The notes under the pieces were generated by a model. It saw nothing but the letters and a program-made list of their open reading frames with translations, did no database searches and was not told where the DNA came from. The position numbers and the translations under genes were made by a program. From Caulobacteraceae bacterium (GTDB lineage: Bacteria > Pseudomonadota > Alphaproteobacteria > Caulobacterales > Caulobacteraceae), in NCBI GenBank assembly GCA_013815405.1, contig JACDGF010000185.1, positions 1 through 5,178 on the forward strand: a DNA stretch of 5,178 nt, given 5' to 3'. Of this stretch, positions 1 to 5,178 are shown piece after piece (position 1 is the stretch's first letter; each line of letters opens with the position of its first letter).

Positions 1-456
1 GTCCTGGATCGCGGCGCGGGCGACGATGGGGCCCTTTCCCACTATGGCGGTCGGGCGCAGGGCCTCTTTCAGGGTTTCGACCCCGCAGAGGCCGCAGCTC
101 GATCGCGATTCCAGGGTGCGCCGGCGGGCCAGGGCCAGGGCGGCGCCGGCGCGGGGGGTCAGGAGGACGTCGGCGAGGAATCCCTCCTCGGCCCGCGCGA
201 CCGTGACCCTGGCGATGTCGGCGAAGGGCGCGATCCGTTCGGTCAGGGTGAAGCCCACCGCCAGGTCCTCGACATCGGCCGGGGTCCCCATGACCACCAC
301 ATAGGGCCTGCTGTCATAGGCGATCCCGATCGCCGCCTCGGCCGGAACCTCGCGCGCGACCGCCTCGAGCCGGCCGCCCTCCTGGACCCATCGCTCGCCC
401 CGGCAAAGAAGGGCCGGGCTCGGTGGCGAGCGCCCCGCGTCAGCCGCCCGGGGCAA
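1..456 (-). CDS. fdhD: Formate dehydrogenase accessory sulfurtransferase FdhD, N-terminal part (cut by left edge)
   Basis: FdhD is a cytoplasmic protein that takes sulfur from a cysteine desulfurase (IscS in E. coli) and passes it to the bis-MGD molybdenum cofactor, which formate dehydrogenase needs for activity. The visible 152 residues show the family order: an EVP segment (about 36-38), the GTPADVEDLAVGFTLTE block (57-73) matching E. coli 'SPKDLEYFALGFSLSE', and CGLCGVETL (121-129) with the paired cysteines of the family. With the start used here they fall at 121 and 124, as in E. coli. The C-terminal half, roughly 120 residues in typical members, lies beyond position 1. No in-frame ATG precedes the conserved region. 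The best start is a TTG at 456-454, with GGGGA six bases upstream, overlapping the end of the hydrolase gene by 17 nt. The family call is firm; the start is uncertain. Its place behind acyl-CoA genes is unexpected and may point to a molybdoenzyme gene further left. Confidence 0.9.
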   Translation of the reverse strand, partial: MPRAADAGRSPPSPALLCRGERWVQEGGRLEAVAREVPAEAAIGIAYDSRPYVVVMGTPADVEDLAVGFTLTERIAPFADIARVTVARAEEGFLADVLLTPRAGAALALARRRTLESRSSCGLCGVETLKEALRPTAIVGKGPIVARAAIQD

Positions 457-1177
457 CCAGGGTCCCCATGAGCCCCGCCTCGCGCAGGAAGCCGAGCACG
501 GCGGCGTTGAACGCCTCGGGCTGGTCGATGTTGGCCTCGTGGCCGGCGTCGGGAATGACCACCTTGCGCGCTCCTGGGATCTTGGCCGCCATATAGTCGG
601 AGGCGGCGAGGAACGGCGTGTCGTCGGCGCCCACGACCACCAGGGTCGGAACGGCGATGGCCGGCAGGCTGGCGATGACCGCATCGTCCCTCTGAGCGAG
701 CATGCCTCGGGCGGCGAGCGCGAGGCCCCTCTGGCCCTTGGCTTCGAAGCGCTCGGCGGTGCGCAGGGCGCGTTGGTTCCATCCCTCCCGGGCCTCGTCC
801 GCGCGATAGCCCGGGCCGGTGTCAAAGAGCATGAGGCCTCCCACCCGTTCGCGATGGGCGCGATGAAAGGCGAGGCTCATGTAGCCGCCCAGCGAGAGGC
901 CGCCCAGAACGGCGGTTCCGGCGCCGACGGCGTCGAGCAGGGCCGCCATGTCCGCCACCGTGGCGGCTTCACTATAGGCGCTTTGGTCCTCCGGCGAATC
1001 CGAGCGGCCATGGCCGCGCATGTCCCAGACGATCAGGGTGAAGTGTTTTGCCAGGGCTTCGACCTGGCCGGCCCACATCTGGCACGTGGCCGAATAGCCG
1101 TGGCTGAGCAGGAGCGCCGGCCCCTGGCCGTGGACCTCGTAGTAGAGCTCGACCCCGTCGCGGTTTAGCATGGACAT
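440..1177 (-). CDS. Alpha/beta-fold hydrolase
   Basis: A 245-residue single-domain alpha/beta hydrolase, a usual length for the family. Features in order: the oxyanion-side HG motif (26-27), WDMRGHGRSD (51-60), a nucleophile elbow G-L-S-L-G with Ser95, the acid Asp185 or Asp186 in VVVGADDTPF, and His213 in DAGHEAN. The triad is therefore complete and the enzyme should be active. No signal peptide is seen, so it is probably cytoplasmic. It resembles the broad group holding 3-oxoadipate enol-lactonase-like enzymes, esterases and C-C bond hydrolases, which sequence alone does not separate. Two ATGs lie close together at 1177 and 1171; I use the first. The frame stays open upstream to 1555, but that part is Arg/Pro-rich antisense-like sequence inside the crotonase gene and was excluded. 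It lies 77 nt after the crotonase gene and overlaps fdhD. A role cleaving a lactone, ester or thioester in the same pathway is inference. Confidence 0.9.
   Translation of the reverse strand: MSMLNRDGVELYYEVHGQGPALLLSHGYSATCQMWAGQVEALAKHFTLIVWDMRGHGRSDSPEDQSAYSEAATVADMAALLDAVGAGTAVLGGLSLGGYMSLAFHRAHRERVGGLMLFDTGPGYRADEAREGWNQRALRTAERFEAKGQRGLALAARGMLAQRDDAVIASLPAIAVPTLVVVGADDTPFLAASDYMAAKIPGARKVVIPDAGHEANIDQPEAFNAAVLGFLREAGLMGTLVAPGG
463..467 (-). promoter_or_regulatory. Probable ribosome binding site for fdhD
   Basis: The minus strand reads GGGGA here, six bases before the proposed TTG start at 456-454. It lies inside the last codons of the hydrolase gene, so ribosomes finishing that gene could reinitiate on fdhD. 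The match to the anti-Shine-Dalgarno sequence is only partial, and in DNA this GC-rich it could be chance. It matters because it supports the only plausible fdhD start. Confidence 0.35.
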
Positions 1178-1241
1178 GGGGGCTGCCCCACCCTGGCCGC
1201 TTCGCGGCTTGTCCCTCCCCATGAAGGGAAGGGAGGAAGAA
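1178..1241. repeat. Intergenic hairpin cluster, possibly a dispersed repeat unit
   Basis: The gap between the crotonase and hydrolase genes contains three adjacent inverted repeats. GGGG/CCCC has a CTG loop (1179-1189) and touches the hydrolase start codon. GCCGC/GCGGC has a TTC loop (1196-1208). TCCCTCCCC/GGGAAGGGA pairs at 8 of 9 positions around a 5-nt loop (1212-1234). Bases 1223-1241 are an unbroken purine run on the plus strand. The composition resembles short dispersed hairpin elements of GC-rich alphaproteobacterial genomes; this is from memory and unverified. In the transcript these hairpins would lie between two genes of one operon and could affect mRNA stability, processing or access to the hydrolase start. 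No U-tract follows on the minus strand, so a canonical intrinsic terminator is not supported. Confidence 0.5.
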
Positions 1242-1254
1242 CTCCGCGCATCCC

Positions 1255-2034
1255 CTACCTCCCCACGAATACGCCCGGCCGGCGCTCGTTCACGGAGCGG
1301 ACGCCTTCGGCGAAGTCGGCGGTCCGGCGCAGGGTGGTTTGTTCGATCAGTTCGTGGTCGGTCTGGGCCTTCACGGCCGCGGCGAGGCCGGCGCGCATCG
1401 TGGCGCGGGTCGAATCCACCGCCAGGGGGGCGTTCTCGGCGATCTCGCGGGCGAGGCTCACGGCGGCGGCGCGCAGGCCGTCCAGGGGAACGACCTGGTC
1501 GACCAAGCCCCAGGTCAGGGCTTCCTCGGCCTTGATCCGGCGGCCGGTGAGGCACATCAGCTGGGCGCGCTGGGCGCCCACCATCCGGGGCAGGGTGTGG
1601 GTGATGCCGAAGCCCGGATGGAACCCCAGCTTGACGAAATTGGCCGCGAACCGGGCCTCCGGCGCCGCGACGCGGAAATCAGCGACCAGGGCGAGGCCGA
1701 GGCCCGCCCCCACCGCCGCGCCCTGGACCGCCGCGACGATCGGCTTGCCGGCGCGAAACAGGCGCACCGCCTGGACATAGAGCGGGTTGATCCCCTCCAT
1801 CCCCGCCCCGCCGACACCGGTGGGCGAGGCGAGATCCGCCCCGGCGCTGAAACTCTTGCCGGAAGCGGCCAGGACCACGGCGCGCAGGTCCCTTTCCGCG
1901 TCGATGTCCTCCAGGGCGTCGGCGAGACCGCGGATCAGCTCGACGCTGACGAAGTTGTGCGGCGGCCGGTCGATGGTGAGGATCGCCACGTGGCCCTCGC
2001 GGGCGAGGGAGGCCTCGCCGTACCGCTCTTTCAT
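1255..2034 (-). CDS. Enoyl-CoA hydratase/isomerase family protein (crotonase fold) lacking both classical catalytic glutamates
   Basis: A 259-residue crotonase-superfamily protein of normal length. Seen in order: the N-terminal strand with IDRP (21-24), the oxyanion segment SFSAGADL (61-68), the second oxyanion segment QGAAVGAGLGLALVAD (104-119), KLGFHPGFG (135-143), LTGRRI (162-167) with GLVDQVV (176-182), and a C-terminal helix ending in a DF.EG...ERR.P.F.GR pattern common in the family. Aligned by eye to rat crotonase, Glu144 corresponds to Gly113 and Glu164 to Phe133, so classical syn-hydration by a glutamate pair is not expected. Isomerase, thioesterase, dehalogenase or lyase chemistry on a CoA thioester remains possible. 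The ATG overlaps the stop of the preceding dehydrogenase gene (ATGA, 2034-2031), which implies translational coupling and a shared pathway. Superfamily membership is very secure; the reaction is unknown. Confidence 0.93.
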   Translation of the reverse strand: MKERYGEASLAREGHVAILTIDRPPHNFVSVELIRGLADALEDIDAERDLRAVVLAASGKSFSAGADLASPTGVGGAGMEGINPLYVQAVRLFRAGKPIVAAVQGAAVGAGLGLALVADFRVAAPEARFAANFVKLGFHPGFGITHTLPRMVGAQRAQLMCLTGRRIKAEEALTWGLVDQVVPLDGLRAAAVSLAREIAENAPLAVDSTRATMRAGLAAAVKAQTDHELIEQTTLRRTADFAEGVRSVNERRPGVFVGR

Positions 2035-3197
2035 CGTTTCGATCCCAGAAGGTTGCGGGCCACGACCCAGGTGTGGACCTCGGTGGGGCCGTCATAGATG
2101 CGCATGGTCCGCAGCCGCGCGGCCATCAGCTGCAGGGGAAGTTCCTTGGTCATGCCCATGGCCCCGAAGGCCTGCATGGCGCGGTCGACCACCTCCCAGG
2201 CCATCTCGGTGGCGAAGGCCTTGATCATGGAGATCTCCAGGCGAGCGTCGCGGGCCTGGTCGAGCTTCCAGGCGCAGTCATAGGTCATCAGGCGGGCGGC
2301 GTGGATGCGGGTCGCCGCGTCGGCCACCCACCCCTGGATCACCCCGCGTTCGGAGAGCGGCTGGCCGAAGGTCACCCGCTGGGGTGCGAATTCGCACATC
2401 ATGTCTAGCGCCCGCCCCGCCATGCCGATCGACCAGGCGGCCATCTCCAGCCGCCTCGTCCCCAGGCGCAGCTGCATGGGGGCGAACCCCTGCCCTTCCG
2501 TCCCCAGGAGCTTCCAGCCCTCGACCCGGCAGTCCTCCAGCGCCACCTCATAGGTCGCCGCCCCGCCGATCATCGGGATGCGGCGCAGGACGTTGAAGCC
2601 GCTCGTTCCCTTGTCGACCAGGAAGGCCGAGATGCCCCCGCGGGCGCCCTTGTCCTTGTCGCTGACCGCCATGACGATGGTGAAGTCCGCCTCCGCGGCG
2701 CGGCTGATCCAGATCTTGCGGCCATTGATCACCCAGTCTTCGCCGTCCCGCACGGCGCGACTGGTCATCCCGGCCGGATCGGCTCCGGCGCCGGGTTCGG
2801 AGATGCCGATGGCCGAGATCGTCTCGCCGCGGACGTAGGGGGCGAGATAGGCGTCGCGCTGACGATCGGTGACCGTGGCCATCAGCATGCGCAGATTGGG
2901 GGAGTCCGGCGGCAGGGTGTAGGGCGTCACGGTCCGCCCCAGTTCCTCGTTCACCCCGACCAGCGCCACATGGGGCAGGTCGGCGCCGCCGATATCTTCC
3001 GGCGCGTCCAGGCCCCAGAGGCCGAGGGAACGGGAGACCTCGTCGAGCCGCGCCTGCTCGGCGGCGCCGATCCCGAGGCCCTCGCCGACGGTCTCCCGCG
3101 CCAGGACGGACGGCTCCAGCGGCATGAGCTCGTCCTTGACGAACCGCGCCACCAGATCCTTGAGCATCGCGTGCTCTTCGGCGAGTTCGAAATCCAT
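2031..3197 (-). CDS. Acyl-CoA dehydrogenase family flavoprotein
   Basis: A 388-residue protein of standard acyl-CoA dehydrogenase length, beginning with the typical MDFEL.EEH. The N-terminal helical domain is followed by the flavin/substrate segment GISEPGAGAD (131-140) and VINGRKIWIS (156-165), the middle beta-domain to about residue 225, and the C-terminal helices with QRVTFGQPL (273-281) and QAFGAMGMTKELPL (342-355). The family oxidises acyl-CoA to 2-enoyl-CoA with FAD and passes electrons to an electron-transfer flavoprotein, neither of which is encoded here. At the usual base position (Glu in the IYEGT motif of medium-chain enzymes) this protein has Asp369 in RIYDGPTEVH. The DGP-EVH form recalls the ACAD10/ACAD11-type branch. 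The alternative base position used by isovaleryl-CoA dehydrogenase aligns to Arg248, so Asp369 is the only evident candidate. It is first in the leftward operon. The substrate cannot be assigned. Confidence 0.95.
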   Translation of the reverse strand: MDFELAEEHAMLKDLVARFVKDELMPLEPSVLARETVGEGLGIGAAEQARLDEVSRSLGLWGLDAPEDIGGADLPHVALVGVNEELGRTVTPYTLPPDSPNLRMLMATVTDRQRDAYLAPYVRGETISAIGISEPGAGADPAGMTSRAVRDGEDWVINGRKIWISRAAEADFTIVMAVSDKDKGARGGISAFLVDKGTSGFNVLRRIPMIGGAATYEVALEDCRVEGWKLLGTEGQGFAPMQLRLGTRRLEMAAWSIGMAGRALDMMCEFAPQRVTFGQPLSERGVIQGWVADAATRIHAARLMTYDCAWKLDQARDARLEISMIKAFATEMAWEVVDRAMQAFGAMGMTKELPLQLMAARLRTMRIYDGPTEVHTWVVARNLLGSKR

Positions 3198-3241
3198 TCG
3201 AAGCCCATCCAGCGGCGGCCATTTCCGCCCCTGTCGGGATC

Positions 3242-3270
3242 ATTGTAGGGAAGGCGGGCGCGCGCGTCAT
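3242..3270 (-). promoter_or_regulatory. Candidate sigma-70-type promoter for the leftward operon
   Basis: On the minus strand the -10 element reads TACAAT (3247-3242) and the -35 reads ATGACG (3270-3265), with a 17-bp spacer. This is close to TTGACG/TATAAT-type housekeeping sites. Transcription would start near 3235, giving a leader of about 38 nt before the dehydrogenase ATG at 3197. An A/T-rich hexamer stands out in such GC-rich DNA, which adds some weight. The -35 overlaps the first candidate ATG of the divergent CoA-transferase gene. No comparably good promoter is seen for the rightward gene in the same gap. The call is by eye only. Confidence 0.4.
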
Positions 3271-4513
3271 GGGCGCCGGCGCTTTTGGGGAACGGACCTT
3301 GGCGAACAAACGCGAACTCGCCGGCGAAGCGACCGGGCCCCTGAAGGGGGTGCGGGTGCTGGACATGACCAGCGTGATCTTCGGGGCCTACGCCACCCAG
3401 ATGCTGGGGGACCTGGGGGCCGACGTGATCAAGGTGGAGTTCCCTGGCGGCCGGCGCGGCGGCGGCGGGGACATCATGCGCTGGGCCGGCCATCCGCCGG
3501 AAGGGGCGCCGGACGACCTGGGTCCCATCTATATGACCATCAACCGCAACAAGCGCTCGGTGATGCTGGACCTGCGCGAAGAGGCGGCGGCGCGATCCCT
3601 CAAGCGCCTGATCAAGACCTGCGACGTCTTCGCCGCCTCGGTGCGCTATGAGGGCCTGGGGCGCCTGGGCCTTGACTATCCGTCGGTGAAGGCCCTGCGC
3701 CCCGACATCGTCTACGCCCATGGCGCGGGATACGGCTCGGAGGGGCCCTACGCGGGGGAGCCGGCCTATGACGACCTGATCCAGTCGGCGTCCGGCCTGG
3801 CGGATCTGTTGAACCGGACGGACGGGAACCCGGCGCCGCGGCTCATCCCCACCCTGGTGGCCGACAAGGTCAGCGGCCTCTTCATGGCCCAGGCGATCAC
3901 CGCCGCCCTCTACCATCGCCAAAAGACCGGCGAAGGGCAGTTCGTGGAGATTCCGATGCTGGAGTGCGTCACCAGCTTCACCCTGGCCGAGCACTTCTAC
4001 GGTCACGTTTATGATCCGCCCACCGGGCCGTGGGCGTATACCCGCGTGGCCAATCCCGAACGCAAGCCCTTCCCGACCCAGGACGGCTACATCGGCCTCC
4101 TGCCCTACACCGATCAACAGTGGGACCAGTTCTTCGCTGCGGCGGGCTGGGCCGAGACCTTCGGCAAGGATCCGCGCTTCTCCGACTACAGGACCCGGGC
4201 GCGGCATGTCCGGGAACTCTACGGCCTGGTCGAGGAGGTCACGGTCACGCGGACCACGAGGGAGTGGCTGGACCTGCTCAAACCCCTGCACATCCCGGTG
4301 ACGCGGATGAACCGGTTGGACGAACTGCAGGCCGACCCGCACCTCGCCGCCGTCGGCCTGTTCGAACGTTATGAGCACCCGGCGGCCGGCGCCTATGTCA
4401 GCCTCCGCCCGCCGGTGAAATACTCCGCCACCCCCGCCAACATCCGCCGCCACCCGCCGCGCCTGGGCGAGCATACCGCGGAAATCCTGGCCGAGCTCGA
4501 GGACGGGCCGTGA
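3269..4513 (+). CDS. Family III CoA-transferase (CaiB/BaiF type)
   Basis: Family III CoA-transferases move CoA from a donor thioester to a carboxylic acid through an enzyme-bound aspartyl intermediate, activating the acid without ATP. This protein is 414 residues from the ATG at 3269. It shows GPLKGVRVLD (23-32), LGADVIKVE (49-57), NRNKRSVMLDL (92-102), the active-site region GPYAGEPAYD with Asp168 as the predicted nucleophile, DGYIGLLPYTDQQW (272-285), and the C-terminal PRLGEHTAEIL (397-407). The GGGG flap seen mid-protein in formyl-CoA transferase is not evident; a Gly run occurs instead at 64-67. An in-frame TTG at 3299 has a better-spaced GGGGAA (3287-3292, six bases) and would give a 404-residue protein starting nearer the conserved block, so the true start may be there. 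It is divergent from the dehydrogenase operon, and the likely role is entry-step activation of the substrate acid. Donor and acceptor are unknown. Confidence 0.94.
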   Translation: MGAGAFGERTLANKRELAGEATGPLKGVRVLDMTSVIFGAYATQMLGDLGADVIKVEFPGGRRGGGGDIMRWAGHPPEGAPDDLGPIYMTINRNKRSVMLDLREEAAARSLKRLIKTCDVFAASVRYEGLGRLGLDYPSVKALRPDIVYAHGAGYGSEGPYAGEPAYDDLIQSASGLADLLNRTDGNPAPRLIPTLVADKVSGLFMAQAITAALYHRQKTGEGQFVEIPMLECVTSFTLAEHFYGHVYDPPTGPWAYTRVANPERKPFPTQDGYIGLLPYTDQQWDQFFAAAGWAETFGKDPRFSDYRTRARHVRELYGLVEEVTVTRTTREWLDLLKPLHIPVTRMNRLDELQADPHLAAVGLFERYEHPAAGAYVSLRPPVKYSATPANIRRHPPRLGEHTAEILAELEDGP

Positions 4514-4544
4514 GGGGGCGGAGCGAAGGCGGAGTGACCCGGCG

Positions 4545-5178
4545 GTGACGGAAGCCGAGTTCAGCCGGCTGCTCGATCTCGTCTATGAAGCCGCCCTCGA
4601 GCCGGAGACTTGGGCGGCGGTGATGGAGCGGGTCGCCGACTTGCTGGGCGGGACCAGCGCGTGGCTGTCGCAACTGAACGTCGAGGACGGCAGCGGCGGG
4701 GGCATCATCACCCGCATCGATCCGCGCATGCCGACCGTCTATCGCGAGCACTTCGCCCTGCGCAATCCCCTGGCCAATGTCGCCGATCCCCGCGCCTATA
4801 TGAGGGGCTGGGCCCCGCGCATCCTCTCGGACGAGGACTGGATGCCCAAGGAGGCGCTCGTCCGCTCGGAATATTACAATGATTTCCTGAAGCCCCAGGA
4901 CATCCACTCGACCCTGATGATCCGCCTGGCGGCGCGGGGATTCGATATTTCGGTGCTGAACATCAACCGGCCGGAGCGGCGCGCTCAGTTCGGGCCCACC
5001 GAACGGGAGCTCGCCGCGCGGCTCCAGCCGCACCTCATCCGCGCCTTCAACCTCGGCCAGAAGATCGCCGAGCGGCGGAGCCTGAACGCCGGCCTGGCCG
5101 ACATCCTCGACCGCTCGCCCCACGCCTTGTTCCTGCTGGACGGGGCGGGCGCCGTGCGCCACCTGAACCGCCCCGCCG
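4545..5178 (+). CDS. LuxR-type transcriptional regulator, N-terminal part (cut by right edge)
   Basis: The visible 211 residues begin at a GTG (MTEAEFSRLLDLVYEAALEP) with GGAG ten bases upstream, 31 nt after the CoA-transferase stop. They match, by pattern, the N-terminal half of alphaproteobacterial regulators of roughly 370 residues that end in a LuxR-type helix-turn-helix. Supporting features are an aromatic/acidic region EDWMPKEALVRSEYYNDFLKP (97-117), a beta-rich stretch ending LNINRPERR (138-146), the PHLIRAFNL helix (162-170) that in such proteins follows a GAF-like sensory domain, and SPHALFLLDGAGAVRHLN (191-208), which looks like the start of a PAS-like module. The HTH itself would lie past the right edge, so DNA binding is inferred. 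The frame is open upstream, but sequence before the GTG is not family-like. Close spacing suggests it is co-transcribed with, and may control, the CoA-transferase and the divergent operon. The ligand is unknown. Confidence 0.75.
   Translation, partial: MTEAEFSRLLDLVYEAALEPETWAAVMERVADLLGGTSAWLSQLNVEDGSGGGIITRIDPRMPTVYREHFALRNPLANVADPRAYMRGWAPRILSDEDWMPKEALVRSEYYNDFLKPQDIHSTLMIRLAARGFDISVLNINRPERRAQFGPTERELAARLQPHLIRAFNLGQKIAERRSLNAGLADILDRSPHALFLLDGAGAVRHLNRPA

Noticed and set aside
26..304. 92-codon plus-strand open frame at the left edge
   Set aside because: Arg/Ala/Ser-rich and antisense to the FdhD coding region with its CGLCG motif.
539..1168. 209-codon plus-strand open frame opposite the hydrolase
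   Set aside because: Antisense to a gene with an intact catalytic triad; no motif of its own.
1196..1234. Intrinsic terminator between the crotonase and hydrolase genes
   Set aside because: The hairpins are GC-rich but no T-run follows on the minus strand, and the downstream gene has no visible promoter of its own.
1178..1555. N-terminal extension of the hydrolase reading frame up to an ATG at 1555
   Set aside because: The added 126 residues are almost all Arg, Pro and Gly, overlap the end of the crotonase gene, and precede a clear family-like start at 1177.
1339..2097. 252-codon plus-strand open frame opposite the crotonase homologue
   Set aside because: Antisense shadow with His/Gly/Arg-rich sequence and no domain; it also crosses the boundary of two real minus-strand genes.
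2951..4474. 507-codon open frame on the minus strand opposite the CoA-transferase
   Set aside because: It is antisense to a well-supported gene, rich in Gly/Arg/His with no recognisable domain, and its last part runs out of frame through the dehydrogenase gene. This is a usual by-product of high GC.
4517..4534. Direct repeat GGCGGAG (4517-4523 and 4528-4534) before the regulator gene
   Set aside because: Short purine-rich repeats around a ribosome binding region are expected by chance in DNA of this composition.
4398..5162. 254-codon minus-strand open frame opposite the regulator gene
   Set aside because: Antisense to a frame with recognisable regulator motifs; low-complexity composition and no domain.

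Overview
This is a very GC-rich window with strong G/C at third codon positions and long spurious antisense reading frames. It holds six genes in two divergent blocks that share a short intergenic region near position 3230. The gene families, and an intergenic hairpin repeat around 1178-1241, suggest an alphaproteobacterium, perhaps Caulobacterales (Caulobacter/Phenylobacterium-like). That placement is inference from style, not from a marker gene.

Leftward block (minus strand, 3197 down to 1), in transcription order: an acyl-CoA dehydrogenase; a crotonase-fold enoyl-CoA hydratase/isomerase homologue joined to it by an ATGA stop/start overlap; after a 77-nt gap with hairpins, an alpha/beta hydrolase with an intact Ser-Asp-His triad; and the N-terminal half of FdhD, the sulfurtransferase that matures the molybdenum cofactor of formate dehydrogenases. 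FdhD appears to start at a TTG inside the end of the hydrolase gene and runs off the left edge. A candidate sigma-70-type promoter lies just upstream of the block.

Rightward block (plus strand, 3269 to the end): a family III (CaiB/BaiF) CoA-transferase, followed 31 nt later by the N-terminal part of a LuxR-type regulator whose expected HTH domain lies beyond the right edge.

Together the genes look like a catabolic cassette for an unidentified carboxylic acid. The CoA-transferase would activate it, the dehydrogenase would introduce a double bond, the crotonase homologue would act on the unsaturated thioester, and the hydrolase would cleave an ester, lactone or similar bond. The regulator may be the local switch. 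Two enzymes are unusual at the active site: the crotonase has neither classical catalytic glutamate, and the dehydrogenase has Asp where the classical C-terminal Glu base would be. The substrate cannot be read from this window. I see no RNA gene, CRISPR array, insertion sequence or prophage element.
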